Shown here in pieces: positions 32,926-41,518 of a stretch of DNA of 64,000 nucleotides (position 1 is the first letter of the stretch; every line of letters starts with the position of its first letter). The notes under the pieces were generated by a model. It was not told the origin of the DNA. It worked only from the letters and a program-made list of their open reading frames with translations, and made no database searches. The position numbers and the translations under genes are program-made. Source of the DNA: Micromonospora sp. MW-13. GTDB taxonomy: Bacteria > Actinomycetota > Actinomycetes > Mycobacteriales > Micromonosporaceae. The stretch is taken from the NCBI RefSeq assembly GCF_003434305.1, contig NZ_QKKX01000033.1, positions 62,001 through 126,000 of the forward strand. Direction: 5' to 3'.

Positions 32926-33492
32926 TCAGCGACCGTCGAGGAAGGCGAGCACGCGTTCCCAGGTCAGCTCGGCGGCGGCCGGGTCGTGATCAGGGACGCC
33001 CGGGTCGGTGAAGAGGTGACCCGGGCCCGGGTAGCGGTACACCGAGAGGTCGGCGCCGGCGGCGGTCATCGCCCGCTGCCACGCGTCGACCTCGTCCTGC
33101 GGCTCGTACTCGTCGGGATCGGCGAGGTGCAGTTGCACCGGCAGGCCGGGCCGGACCGTCTCCGGCGGGCCGGCGATGCCGTGCAGCAGGAGCAGGGCGG
33201 CGGCATCGGGGCGCTCGGCGAGCAGTTCGGCGGCCACCCAGACGCCGAAGGAGAAGCCAGCCAGGACCGTGTCGGGCGGCAGGTCGGCCACGGCAACCCG
33301 GGCCCGGTCGAGCACGGTCTGCTTGCCGACCTTGTCGAGCAGGGCGAACCCCGCCTCGACGGTGTCGGCGGCGGGCTCCCCGTACAGGTCGGGGGTGACG
33401 ACCCGGTGCCCGGCGGCGCGGAGCCGGTCGGCGGCGGCCAGCACCGCCGGGCGCAGGCCGTAGACGGAGTGGAACAGCGCGATCTGACTCAT
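32926..33492 (-). CDS. Dienelactone-hydrolase-like protein
   Basis: A 188-residue alpha/beta hydrolase of the dienelactone hydrolase group. The nucleophile elbow is LAGFSFGVWVA, with Ser instead of the Cys of classical DLH. An acid is likely in LADPDEYEP, and the catalytic His is in YRYPGPGHLFTDP near the C-terminus. It begins MSQIALFHSVYGLRP at the ATG 33492. It probably hydrolyses a small ester or lactone in the cytoplasm; the substrate is unknown. It stands alone, convergent with the cyclase gene, 148 bp apart. Confidence 0.85.
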   Translation of the reverse strand: MSQIALFHSVYGLRPAVLAAADRLRAAGHRVVTPDLYGEPAADTVEAGFALLDKVGKQTVLDRARVAVADLPPDTVLAGFSFGVWVAAELLAERPDAAALLLLHGIAGPPETVRPGLPVQLHLADPDEYEPQDEVDAWQRAMTAAGADLSVYRYPGPGHLFTDPGVPDHDPAAAELTWERVLAFLDGR

Positions 33493-33933
33493 CCCACCAT
33501 CCTGGCCCACGGGTCCGACATCCACCGACGGTGGGCGCTGCCCGCCGGCCGGTGGGAGGCGTCAGCCCCGCCCGCCGCCCTCGGCGAGGGTACGGGTGCG
33601 GCCACGAAACCCCGGCGACCACCTCGCCGCCGTCACGAGTGACGGTGACGGGCCGGGGCCGAGCTGGAGCGTCCGCAGCTCGGCCACGCCGGCCCGCTCC
33701 ACCGGTTCGAGTTCCTCGGGACGGGGGTCCGGTCCTGCGCAGCGCCTCCTGCGACGACGGTGGCGCGGCCGGCGGTCGCGCCGGGCGACCCGCATACCGT
33801 ACGCCCGTACCGGTTGTTCCAGCAGGTGGACGCCGGGGCGACCCGCCCGGCGTGGACACCCGAGGGTCCCACTCCGTCACGCACCGGGATCGCACAATGG
33901 CGCGGAGTTACCGACTCTTGAGAGGAGCGCCCG
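33493..33933. other. 441-bp stretch without a supported gene
   Basis: All frames were examined. A plus-strand frame ending in a stop just before 33922 (YRLFQQVDAG-type sequence) has partial codon bias but no usable start and an in-frame stop at its upstream end, so it may be a gene relic. Otherwise only the SD (GAGAGGAG) and presumably the promoter of the membrane protein at 33934 are seen. Confidence 0.5.
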
Positions 33934-35079
33934 ATGACGAGCAGCGGAGTCCGCCACGAGGCATCCCCGTCCGCCCCTGCGGCCGTCCCCCGGGTGCCGC
34001 CGGCCACCCGCCGGGAGGACCTGGTCACCGTCCTGTTCGGCGCGTGCCTGACGGCCGGGGCGATGTCCGACGGTTGGGCGCACAGCAACATCGTCGAGAC
34101 CATCGAGGGCTTCTTCACCCCGTGGCACGGCCTGCTCTACGCGGGTTTCGCCGCCACTGCGGCGTGGACGTTCTGGCTGGCGTACCAGCGGCGCGACGCG
34201 GCGCCCCGGTGGTGGCGGGACGGCTTCCCGGCCGGCTACCGGGTCGGCGCGATCGGCGCGGTCACCTTCCTGCTCGCCGGCCTGGCCGACCTGGCCTGGC
34301 ACGAGGCCCTCGGGGTGGAGGTGGGCCTGGACGCCGCGTTCAGCCCGAGTCACCTGCTGCTGGACGCGTCGGCGGTGCTGCTGCTGACCAGCCCGCTGCG
34401 GTCCTGGTGGGCCAGCGGGGAGCAGGGCGGACGGTCGGCGACGGGGGTGGCGTCGCTGGCCCTGGGCGTGATGGCGCCGTCGATCCTGCTCACCTACGCG
34501 TCGGCGTTCCTCATCCTCGCGCCGACCCGCGCGATCGGCGCCGTCGGGACGCAGCAGACGGCGGTCCTCGGCGTCGACGCGTACCTGATCACCACGCTGG
34601 TGCTGGTCGGGCCGTTCCTGCTCGCCCACCGGCGGCGGGCCACCCCGGGCGCGGGCGCGGCGCTGGCGGCCGGGGTGGCGCTGTTCGACATGGTGATGCA
34701 CGAGTTCCCGACGCCGCAGGTGTGGGCCGCACTCGGGGCGGTCTGCGGCGCGGGCCTCGCCGACCTGCTGCTGCTCCGGCTGGACGCCGTCCGCGGGCGC
34801 GACGCCGCGCTGCGGCTGCCGGCCGCCGGCGCCCTGCTCGCCGGGCTGGTGGTCGCCGGGCACCTGGCGGGGCTCGCGCTGGCCGCCGGGATCGGCTGGA
34901 CCCCGGAGGTGACCACCGGCGTTGTCACCCTCGCCGCGCTCCTCGGGGCCCTGCTCGGCGGCCTGGCCGCCCAGCCAACCCCGGCCGAGGTGCCCCGGCC
35001 GGGGCCGGCCGGTCCCGCCTCGGCGGGACCGGAGGCCGCCGCCCCCGGTGCGCCGGCCCCGGCGGACTCGACCCGCTGA
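33934..35079 (+). CDS. Multi-pass integral membrane protein, hypothetical
   Basis: A 381-residue protein with about nine hydrophobic helices spread from residue 30 to 350, and a Pro/Ala-rich cytoplasmic tail. The most distinctive stretch is DGWAHSNIVETIEGFFTPWH GLLYAGF near residues 45-72 (given here in two parts). It contains His, Glu and Asp at membrane edges, and a second conserved-looking stretch is DLAWHEALG...FSPSHLLLD. These are typical of an actinobacterial family of unknown function; metal or haem involvement is conceivable but not shown. SD GAGAGGAG precedes the ATG. Confidence 0.78.
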   Translation: MTSSGVRHEASPSAPAAVPRVPPATRREDLVTVLFGACLTAGAMSDGWAHSNIVETIEGFFTPWHGLLYAGFAATAAWTFWLAYQRRDAAPRWWRDGFPAGYRVGAIGAVTFLLAGLADLAWHEALGVEVGLDAAFSPSHLLLDASAVLLLTSPLRSWWASGEQGGRSATGVASLALGVMAPSILLTYASAFLILAPTRAIGAVGTQQTAVLGVDAYLITTLVLVGPFLLAHRRRATPGAGAALAAGVALFDMVMHEFPTPQVWAALGAVCGAGLADLLLLRLDAVRGRDAALRLPAAGALLAGLVVAGHLAGLALAAGIGWTPEVTTGVVTLAALLGALLGGLAAQPTPAEVPRPGPAGPASAGPEAAAPGAPAPADSTR

Positions 35080-35138
35080 CGCCGACGGGCCGCCCACTGG
35101 ACGCCACCCCGCCGGCCCGTCCCCGCCCGGACGGACCC

Positions 35139-35234
35139 AGGGCCAGGCCGACCCAGGGCCAGGCCGACACAGGGCCAGGCCGACACAGGGCCAGGCCGAC
35201 ACAGGGCCGGGCCGACACAGGGCCAGGCCGACAC
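35139..35234. repeat. Six tandem copies of a 16-bp repeat
   Basis: The unit AGGGCCAGGCCGACAC occurs six times head to tail (35139-35154, 35155-35170, 35171-35186, 35187-35202, 35203-35218, 35219-35234). The first copy ends ACCC and the fifth has one A-to-G change. It fills the space between two convergent genes, ending 7 bp before the oxidoreductase stop. It is non-coding, and each unit contains the palindromic core GGCC twice. Confidence 0.93.
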
Positions 35235-35241
35235 AGGCCGG

Positions 35242-36213
35242 TCAGACGGTGAGCAGCGTCTTGCCGACCGTCGCCCGCTCCTCGATGGCCCGGTGCGCGT
35301 CGGCCGCCCGGTCCAGCGGGAACGTCTGCCCCACCAGCGGCGCCAGCCGGCCGGCGGCGGCGGCGTCCAGCGCCGCCAACAGGTGCCGCCGACGGGCCGG
35401 CGCCGAGGCGGCCCGCAGTTCCACGATGCCGGTGACCGCCACGCCCCGCTCCCGGGCCGACGCCGGGTCGGGCGCGGCGAAGCCACCGGCCGGCGCGCCG
35501 TAGGCACAGGCCCGACCGCCGGGCAGGATCAGGTCGAACGCGGCCGGGCCGTACTCCCCGCCGGCGCCGTCGAACAGCACGTCGAGGCCGCCGAGGCCGG
35601 CGCGCACCTCGTCGGTCCACCCCGGCTCGGAGTAGTCCACGACCTCCTCGGCCCCGAGCCGGTGCAGCGCGTCCCGCTTGGCCGGCCCGCGGGCCGCCGC
35701 CACCACCCGGGCGCCCGCGGCTCGGGCGGCCTGGACCAGCACCGCACCCGCTCCCCCGCCGGCGGCGGTGACCAGCACCCGCTCACCGGTCCGGACGCCC
35801 CCGACGAGGTCGAGCACGGCGAACGCGGTGGCCCCGTCGTGCAGCAGGGCCGCCGCGTCGCGCAGCGACACCACCGGCGGCACGGCGAGCAGACCGTCGA
35901 CCGGCACGAGGGCCCGATCCAGGTAGCCGCCGCCCGGCCCGGTCCGCCCGACCACCCGCCGGCCGACCCAGCCGGGGTCGACGCCCTCACCCACCGCGGC
36001 GACCGTCCCGGCCACCCCGGCCCCCGGCCGGTACGGTGGCTGGGTCGGGAACCACGCGCCGGCCCGCCCCCCGCGGATCGCCGTGTCGATCCACAGCACG
36101 TCCGCGAAGGCCACCTCGACCACCGCGTCACCCGGACCCGGCGTCGGGTCGGGTGCGTCGATCAGGGTCAGCACCTCCGGCCCGCCGAACCGGGTCACCT
36201 CGATCACTCGCAT
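35242..36213 (-). CDS. Quinone oxidoreductase (zeta-crystallin-like MDR)
   Basis: A 323-residue NADPH-dependent medium-chain reductase without structural zinc. The N-terminus is MRVIEVTRFGGPEVLTLID, the cofactor-binding region is VLVTAAGGGAGAVLVQAARAAGARVVA (AAGGGAG loop), and the GADEVVDY-type motif reads GAEEVVDYSE. It reduces quinones or enones. GGAGG lies 7 nt before the ATG at 36213; a longer in-frame start at 36294 is less likely. It is monocistronic, with the 16-bp repeat array immediately downstream. Confidence 0.88.
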   Translation of the reverse strand: MRVIEVTRFGGPEVLTLIDAPDPTPGPGDAVVEVAFADVLWIDTAIRGGRAGAWFPTQPPYRPGAGVAGTVAAVGEGVDPGWVGRRVVGRTGPGGGYLDRALVPVDGLLAVPPVVSLRDAAALLHDGATAFAVLDLVGGVRTGERVLVTAAGGGAGAVLVQAARAAGARVVAAARGPAKRDALHRLGAEEVVDYSEPGWTDEVRAGLGGLDVLFDGAGGEYGPAAFDLILPGGRACAYGAPAGGFAAPDPASARERGVAVTGIVELRAASAPARRRHLLAALDAAAAGRLAPLVGQTFPLDRAADAHRAIEERATVGKTLLTV

Positions 36214-36482
36214 GCCGTACCTCCAGGTCGCTCGCCGTCCACGACAGCCTCTGAGGTGAAGCATGGTTGAGGTCAACCCCCGATTGATCGACACGGTGTC
36301 AGTGACATCGGGGCATCTCGACGGCCTGATGCCGCCTTGTCATGGACCTGGAGTCGATCAGGGCGAGGCCACCAGCGCGGCGGGACCGGCGGGGCGACGT
36401 CCCGGCGCAGGGATGAACCACCACCGCACCGGGACGCCTCGCCGGCCATCCGGCCGATCATCGCCCCGCCATCATCCTGCAA

Positions 36483-36499
36483 TTGCCAATAGTTGGCAA
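36483..36499 (+). promoter_or_regulatory. Perfect palindromic operator upstream of the methyltransferase
   Basis: TTGCCAA-TAG-TTGGCAA is a perfect 7-bp inverted repeat, AT-richer than its surroundings, 44 bp before the methyltransferase ATG. A TAACTA hexamer (36526-36531) could be the -10, which would place transcription start at or near the ATG. The 36214-36482 region upstream shows nothing else. Confidence 0.6.
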
Positions 36500-36542
36500 C
36501 AAGGTCTGGACGAAGCCCGGACAGGTAACTAGCCTGCTCGTC

Positions 36543-37325
36543 ATGACTCCTTACATCACCGAGGCAGCGGACCAGCTCGCCGCAACGGCGGCGGCCTTCC
36601 AGGAAAGCTGGGACCAGCAGCAGGAGGCGTTCCTGCCGGACCGGGAGGAACGCTTCGCCGCCATGCTCGACGCCGTCGACGCGGTCACCGACGCGGACGC
36701 GCCGCGCCTGCTCGACCTCGCCGGAGGCACCGGCACCATCTCCCTGCGGGCGCTGGCCCGTTTCCCCCGGGCCGAGGTGACCCTGGTCGACCTCGACCCG
36801 GCGCTGCTGGCCCTGGCCGGCGCGTCGCTGGGCGACCGGGCGAGCGTGCTGGTCGCCGACCTGGGCCGCCCCGACTGGACCGACCGGCTGCCGCACCGCG
36901 ACTACGACGCGGTGCTCACCGCCACCGCCCTGCACTGGCTGCCCGCCGGCCGGCTCACCGACCTCTACGGCGAGATCCGCGACCTGCTGCGTCCGGGCGG
37001 GCTCTTCGTCAACGCCGACCGGATGCCCGACGACGCGCTGCCGGGGCTGACCGACAAGCTGACCGCCCGGGCCCGCGAGCGCCGGGCCGCCCGGTACGCC
37101 GCCGGCGCGGCCCTGTCCTGGTCCGACTGGTGGGAGCGGGCCGGCGCGGACCCGGTGCTCGGCCCACTGGTCGCGCGGCGCCAGGAGATCTACCCGACCG
37201 GACACAGTCCCGACTGGAACCCCCCGGTCTCCTGGCACCTCGACACGTTGGCCGCCGCAGGCTTCACCGAGGTCGGCACGCTGTGGCGGGGCGGCGCCGA
37301 CGCGGCGGTGGCCGCCGTCCGCTGA
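36543..37325 (+). CDS. Class I SAM-dependent methyltransferase
   Basis: A 260-residue methyltransferase with SAM motif I LLDLAGGTGTISLRAL (about 56-71), motif II VTLVDLDPALLALA, and a post-II ALHWLPAGRL consistent with small-molecule methylation. The ATG at 36543 lacks a Shine-Dalgarno sequence and lies only about 12 nt after a possible -10, so the mRNA may be leaderless. An ORF extension to 36483 would run through the palindromic operator and is rejected. The substrate is unknown, and the regulation by a nearby-encoded repressor is inferred from the palindrome only. Confidence 0.85.
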   Translation: MTPYITEAADQLAATAAAFQESWDQQQEAFLPDREERFAAMLDAVDAVTDADAPRLLDLAGGTGTISLRALARFPRAEVTLVDLDPALLALAGASLGDRASVLVADLGRPDWTDRLPHRDYDAVLTATALHWLPAGRLTDLYGEIRDLLRPGGLFVNADRMPDDALPGLTDKLTARARERRAARYAAGAALSWSDWWERAGADPVLGPLVARRQEIYPTGHSPDWNPPVSWHLDTLAAAGFTEVGTLWRGGADAAVAAVR

Positions 37326-37687
37326 CCGGACCCGCCACCGGCGCGGCGGCCACCCCGCCCCGGACCGCCCGGCCCACCGCACCGGCGGCCCGGACTCCAC
37401 CATTGACCGGTACGCGGCTACCGGGTACCCGCCGCCACGGCCGGGACTGCCCCGACGCCCCGGGCCGACCACGCCACGCACCGGCGGGCGGGGCCGGCCC
37501 GGGGGCCAGGGCTGGTGCCGACCGGGCGACCAGAGGCTGGTGCCGACCCCGGGGCCGGTGGGCCCGCCGGCGGTAGGCTCGTCCCGGCGGAGGCACGAGG
37601 GGCCGCCGTCGGGGCGGCCGTCGGGCAGCCGCGAGGTCACCCGCGACGGATTCCCGCCGGTGACGGCCGTGCTGGTGGGAGGACGAG
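37326..37687. other. 362-bp intergenic region before crcB
   Basis: It is extremely GC-rich, with no supported coding sequence. A 13-bp direct repeat GCTGGTGCCGACC occurs at 37511-37523 and 37536-37548. A fluoride riboswitch was looked for because crcB genes follow, but the conserved GATG/TCCC core was not found. Confidence 0.5.
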
Positions 37688-38260
37688 GTGACCGGAGCGG
37701 AACCACGCCGGCTCGACCCCGACGTCGACCTGCGCGTACCCGGGGACCGGGGCGAGCTGCGGGTGCACCCGGCGGCGGCGCTCGCCGTGATCGCGGCGGG
37801 GGGTGTGCTCGGCGCGCTGGCCCGCGCGGGGCTCCAGGCCGCGTTCCCGCACCGGCCCACCGGCTTCCCGTGGGCGACGTTCACCGTCAACGTGACGGGG
37901 TGCCTGCTGATCGGGGCGTTGATGGCGGTGGTCACCGCCGGGCGGACCCGGCCGCTCACCCGGCCCTTCCTCGGCGTCGGCGTGCTGGGCGGGTTCACCA
38001 CCTTCTCCACGTACGCGGTCGACGTGCGGCTGGCCGTGGCCGCCGGGGCGGCCGGCACCGCGCTGGCGTACCTGCTCGCCACCCTGGTGGCGGCGCTGGT
38101 CGCGGTGTGGCTCGGCGACGCCGCCAGCCGGTTCCTGGGCCGCGCGGGCCGCGCCGCCCCGGCGGTGACGTCCGGCGGGCGGCCGGGGGCGGGTGGTTCC
38201 CGGGCGGCGGGTGGGCCGGCCCCGGCCGGGCCGGCCGGTACGGATCGGAGGGACCGGTGA
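37688..38260 (+). CDS. crcB: Fluoride exporter CrcB/Fluc, first subunit
   Basis: A 190-residue four-helix Fluc protein. The family signature is FPWATFTVNVTGCLLIG (about 58-74), and the phenylalanine-box/pore motif is GVLGGFTTFSTYAVDV. The N-terminal 30 and C-terminal 35 residues (Gly/Arg/Pro-rich) are extensions. The GTG start at 37688 follows GGGAGG. Gram-positive Fluc channels are heterodimers of two such proteins, and the second is encoded immediately downstream with a GTGA overlap. The product passively exports fluoride. Confidence 0.92.
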   Translation: MTGAEPRRLDPDVDLRVPGDRGELRVHPAAALAVIAAGGVLGALARAGLQAAFPHRPTGFPWATFTVNVTGCLLIGALMAVVTAGRTRPLTRPFLGVGVLGGFTTFSTYAVDVRLAVAAGAAGTALAYLLATLVAALVAVWLGDAASRFLGRAGRAAPAVTSGGRPGAGGSRAAGGPAPAGPAGTDRRDR

Positions 38261-38619
38261 CCGTCCTGCTGATCGCCCTCGGCGCGGCCGTCGGGGCGCC
38301 GCTGCGCTACCTCACCGACCGGGCCGTGCAGTCCCGGCGCGGCTCGTCGTTCCCGTGGGGCACCCTGACCGTGAACGTGCTCGGCTCGCTGCTGCTCGGC
38401 GCCCTCGTCGCCGTGCCGGTCGGGCCGGCCGTCGCCGCGCTGCTCGGCACCGGCTTCTGCGGCGCGCTCACCACGTACTCGACCTTCGGCTACGAGACGC
38501 TGCGGCTGGCCCGCGACGGTTCCCGGTGGCGTGCCCTGGCCAACGCGCTGGTCAGCGTGGCCGCCGCGCTGGCCGCGGCGTCGCTCGGCTACGCGGTGAC
38601 CCGCGCGCTGCGCGGCTGA
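38257..38619 (+). CDS. crcB: Fluoride exporter CrcB/Fluc, second subunit
   Basis: A 120-residue compact Fluc subunit. It shows GAPLRYLTDRAVQ, SSFPWGTLTVNVLGSLLLG and GTGFCGALTTYSTFGYETL, with the pore Phe/Thr/Ser and the central Na-site region. The GTG at 38257 overlaps the stop of the first subunit gene (GTGA) and has GGAGGGACC upstream, so translation is coupled at near 1:1 as expected for a heterodimer with the product of 37688-38260. No terminator is obvious downstream. Confidence 0.93.
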   Translation: MTVLLIALGAAVGAPLRYLTDRAVQSRRGSSFPWGTLTVNVLGSLLLGALVAVPVGPAVAALLGTGFCGALTTYSTFGYETLRLARDGSRWRALANALVSVAAALAAASLGYAVTRALRG

Positions 38620-38778
38620 CCCGCCCCGGCCGAGGCGCCGGTGTCCGTGGGGGCGACGCGACCGTCGACGAGCGGCGGCGGGCCCGCCGTGTCTCCCCGT
38701 CCGACGGGCCCCGGGCCCGGGCCGGTCGTCGGGAGGGCCGCCCGTTGCGCCACGGGGCGGACGGGCGGCCCGTCCCGG

Positions 38779-40551
38779 TCAGCCCAGGGCGACGACCGGG
38801 CCGACCACGAAGACCGCCGGGGGCCGGATGTCCGCCCGGACCGCCAGCGCGCCCAGCTCGTCCAACCGGGAGGTCAGCGTCCGCTGGGTCGGGTGCCCCG
38901 CGTCTTGGACGACCAGCGCCGGGGTGTCCGGGGCCCGGCCGTGCTCGACCAGCACGGCGGCGATCTTGGAGATCGTGTCGACGGCCATGAGCAGCACGAG
39001 GGTGCCCCGGGCCCGGCCCAGCGCGGTCCAGTCCACCAGCGAGCCCGGGTCCCCCGGAGGCAGGTGACCGGAGACCACGGTGACGTCGTGCGCGACCCCC
39101 CGGTGGGTGACCGGCACGCCGGCCAGGGCGGGCGCGGCGACGGCGCTGCTCACCCCGGGGACGACGACCGTCTCCACCCCGGCCGCCGCGCAGGCCTGGA
39201 CCTCCTCGTGGCCCCGGCCGAAGACGTACGGGTCGCCGCCCTTGAGCCGGACCACCCGGCGGCCGGCACGGGCGTGCGCGACGAGGGCGTCGTTGATGGC
39301 GTCCTGCCCCATCGACGGTCCCCGGGGGACCTTCGCCGCGTCCACCACCAGCACCCCGGGGTGCAACCCGGCCAGCAGGCCGCGCGGGGCGAGCCGGTCG
39401 GCGACCACCACGTCCGCGGCGTCGAGCAGCGCCCTGCCGCGTACGGTGATCAGGTCGTCGGGGCCGGGCCCGCCGCCGACGATGGCGACCTGCCCCGGCC
39501 GCAGGCCCCCCACCCGGTGCCGGCCGCGGCCGTCCTGCCCGTGCCCGTGGCCGTCGCCAGGACCGTGCCCGTGCTGGTGGTCGGGGCCGTGGCCGTGCTG
39601 GTGGCCGTGGTCGTGCTGGTGCCCGTGGCCGTGCTGGTGGCCATGGTGGTCGTGGTCGGGGCCGTGGCCGTGGTGACCGCCGACCGGGTCGTCGGGGTGG
39701 TCGTGCGGGGTCTGCGGCCGGCCCACCTTGTCGACGAAGCCGGGCAGCGCCACCCGGTAAGCGCAGGTGTCGCAGTTCATCCGGATGTCCCCGCGCAGCG
39801 CCTCGGCGTGCCGCTGGAGCACGAGGTCGGCGAGGGCGTCGCAGTCGCCGATCAGGTCGGCGACCCGCACGTCGAGGTCGGGGTAGGCGGCAGCGAACCC
39901 GGCCGTCTGGGCGACGATCCGGTCCGGCAGCACCCCGGCGAACAGGAAGTACGGCGCGACGACGATCCGCCGCGCACCGAGCCGGCGCAGCCGGTCCAGC
40001 ACGGCCGGCACCGACGGCTCGGCCAGCGAGACGAACCCCGGCTCGACGCCGGCGTAGCCGCGCCCCTCCCAGAGCAGCCGGGCCACCTTGGCGACCTCGG
40101 CGTTGGCGTCCGGGTCGGTGGAGCCCCGGCCGATCAGCGCCACCCAGGTCCCGGCCCGGTCGGCCCCGGCCAGCACGGCGTCGATCCGCTGCGCCAGCGC
40201 GTCGTGCAGCAGCGGGTGCGGGCCGAGCGGCCGGCCGTAGGCGTACCCGAACCCGGGGAAGCGCTGCTTCTCCCGGGCCAGCGCGGCCGGGATGTCGCCC
40301 TTGCCGTGGCCGGCGGCGGCGAGCACGAGGGGCAGCGCCACGAGCCGGCGGTGCCCCCGGTCGACCAGCGCGCCGACCGCGTCGGTCAGCGGCGGCCGGG
40401 ACAGCTCGATGAACCCACCCTCGACGTCGGCTACGGCGTCCCGGTGGCGGATCCGCTCGACCAACGCGGCGAACTGGGCGACCCCGGCGGCGCTGCGGGT
40501 GCCGTGCCCGACGATCAGCAGCGGGGTGCGGGCATCCCGGGTCGGCGTCAT
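38779..40551 (-). CDS. Fused cobalt chelatase CbiX / His-rich linker / uroporphyrinogen-III methyltransferase
   Basis: A 590-residue bifunctional protein. Residues 1-270 form a long-form CbiX/SirB-type chelatase (LLIVGHGTRS; LVLAAAGHGKGDIP with metal-binding His; a C-terminal MNCDTCAYR with two Cys). Residues 283-338 form a linker with 22 His in 56 residues. Residues about 350-590 form a SUMT/CobA domain (VAIVGGGPGPDDLITVRG; VVRLKGGDPYVFGRG; VVPGVSSAVAAPA) that makes precorrin-2. The protein therefore joins C2/C7 methylation with metal insertion. The linker probably stores or delivers Co2+ or Ni2+. It is the last gene of the B12 operon; its ATG overlaps the cobH stop (ATGA). Confidence 0.9.
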   Translation of the reverse strand: MTPTRDARTPLLIVGHGTRSAAGVAQFAALVERIRHRDAVADVEGGFIELSRPPLTDAVGALVDRGHRRLVALPLVLAAAGHGKGDIPAALAREKQRFPGFGYAYGRPLGPHPLLHDALAQRIDAVLAGADRAGTWVALIGRGSTDPDANAEVAKVARLLWEGRGYAGVEPGFVSLAEPSVPAVLDRLRRLGARRIVVAPYFLFAGVLPDRIVAQTAGFAAAYPDLDVRVADLIGDCDALADLVLQRHAEALRGDIRMNCDTCAYRVALPGFVDKVGRPQTPHDHPDDPVGGHHGHGPDHDHHGHQHGHGHQHDHGHQHGHGPDHQHGHGPGDGHGHGQDGRGRHRVGGLRPGQVAIVGGGPGPDDLITVRGRALLDAADVVVADRLAPRGLLAGLHPGVLVVDAAKVPRGPSMGQDAINDALVAHARAGRRVVRLKGGDPYVFGRGHEEVQACAAAGVETVVVPGVSSAVAAPALAGVPVTHRGVAHDVTVVSGHLPPGDPGSLVDWTALGRARGTLVLLMAVDTISKIAAVLVEHGRAPDTPALVVQDAGHPTQRTLTSRLDELGALAVRADIRPPAVFVVGPVVALG

Positions 40552-41144
40552 GGCTTCTCCTCAAGGTAGAGCAGGGCGTTGAGGGCGGCGGCGGCGACCG
40601 CGGAGCCGCCCTTCTCGCCGATGTTGGAGACCGCGGGCAGGCCGCTGGCCCGCAGCGCGGCCTTGGACTCGGCGGCGCCGACGAAGCCGACCGGCAGCCC
40701 CACCACGAGCGCCGGCCGGGCGGCCAGGTCGATCAGCTCGAACAGGGCGGTGGGCGCGCAGCCGACCACCCACACCGCGCCGGCACCGACCCGGTCGTAC
40801 GCCAGCCGGGCAGCCGCCGCCGAGCGGGTGATCCCCGCCGCCCGGGCCAGCCCGGCGGCGGCCGGCTCGGCGATCGGGCAGACCAGTTCCAGGCCGGCGC
40901 GGGTGATCCCGGCGGCGACCATCGCCACGTCGGTGACGACGGGCGCCCCTGCCCGCAGGGCGGCCAGCCCGCCGGCCAGGGCCGCCTCGTCGCAGACCAG
41001 GTCGGTGACGTAGTCGAGGTCGGCGCTGGCGTGCACCACCCGTTCGGTGACGGCCCGGGTCAGCGGCGGCAGGCCGGTCAGGTCCACCCGGGAGCGCAGG
41101 ATCGCGTACGACTGCTGCTCGATCGGGTGTACCGCGCGGCTCAC
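40548..41144 (-). CDS. cobH: Precorrin-8X methylmutase
   Basis: A 198-residue CobH/CbiC enzyme that moves the C11 methyl group to C12 to give hydrogenobyrinate or cobyrinate. It starts VSRAVHPIEQQSYAILRSR, whose conserved YxILRxR is followed by RVVHASADLDY with the catalytic His. PVVTDVAMVAAGI and GLPVGFVGAAESK are also typical. The GTG at 41144 overlaps the ferredoxin stop (GTGA), and its stop overlaps the CbiX-SUMT start. Confidence 0.94.
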   Translation of the reverse strand: MSRAVHPIEQQSYAILRSRVDLTGLPPLTRAVTERVVHASADLDYVTDLVCDEAALAGGLAALRAGAPVVTDVAMVAAGITRAGLELVCPIAEPAAAGLARAAGITRSAAAARLAYDRVGAGAVWVVGCAPTALFELIDLAARPALVVGLPVGFVGAAESKAALRASGLPAVSNIGEKGGSAVAAAALNALLYLEEKP

Positions 41145-41518
41145 CGGGACTCCCCCGTCGCACCGGCAACCGTCGCACCGGCAGCCGTCGCACCGGCAGC
41201 CGTCGGCCCGGCCGGGTTCGCGGCGGTCCCGCCGAGCACCGCCGTCGGCGCCGGGCCGGCCAGGTGGTGGCGCGCCGGGGGCGCGACGCTGACCGCGGTC
41301 GAACTCATCGGGCTCCTCCGGATCGTCTCGGGTTCGGTGACACGGATCGCGTCCACCGGGCAGATCTCCAGGCACTCCAGGCAGCCGGTGCACCGGTCGG
41401 CGCGGACCAGCAGCCCGGCCGGCGTCGGCCGGATCGCGTGCGTCGGGCAGGTCAGCAGGCAGGCGCCGCACCCCTGGCAGGGGCCGATCGCCACGGGCGC
41501 GACGGTCGGGTCGGTCAC
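41141..41518 (-). CDS. 2[4Fe-4S] ferredoxin-type protein
   Basis: A 125-residue protein with two CxxCxxCxxxCP cluster motifs in the first 60 residues (CQGCGACLLTCP and CTGCLECLEICP). An Ala/Gly/Thr-rich tail follows, ending in three near-identical pentapeptides (GATAA/GATVA/GATGE) from 15-bp repeats. The GTG at 41518 overlaps the cbiG-cobJ stop (GTGA). It most likely supplies electrons to a redox step in corrin synthesis, such as ring reduction or Co(II)-to-Co(I) reduction before adenosylation. Which step is not known. Confidence 0.85.
   Translation of the reverse strand: MTDPTVAPVAIGPCQGCGACLLTCPTHAIRPTPAGLLVRADRCTGCLECLEICPVDAIRVTEPETIRRSPMSSTAVSVAPPARHHLAGPAPTAVLGGTAANPAGPTAAGATAAGATVAGATGESR

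Noticed and set aside
33563..33922. Possible short coding region before the membrane protein gene
   Set aside because: The best plus-strand frame has no start codon with an SD and an upstream in-frame stop, and codon bias fades toward its end. The opposite frame is equally unconvincing.
35139..35234. 16-bp repeats considered as a CRISPR array or plasmid iterons
   Set aside because: The units are directly abutting without spacers, and no replication or cas gene is nearby.
37326..37687. Fluoride riboswitch before the crcB pair
   Set aside because: The conserved pseudoknot core sequence could not be found. A crcB leader without it is common in actinomycetes.
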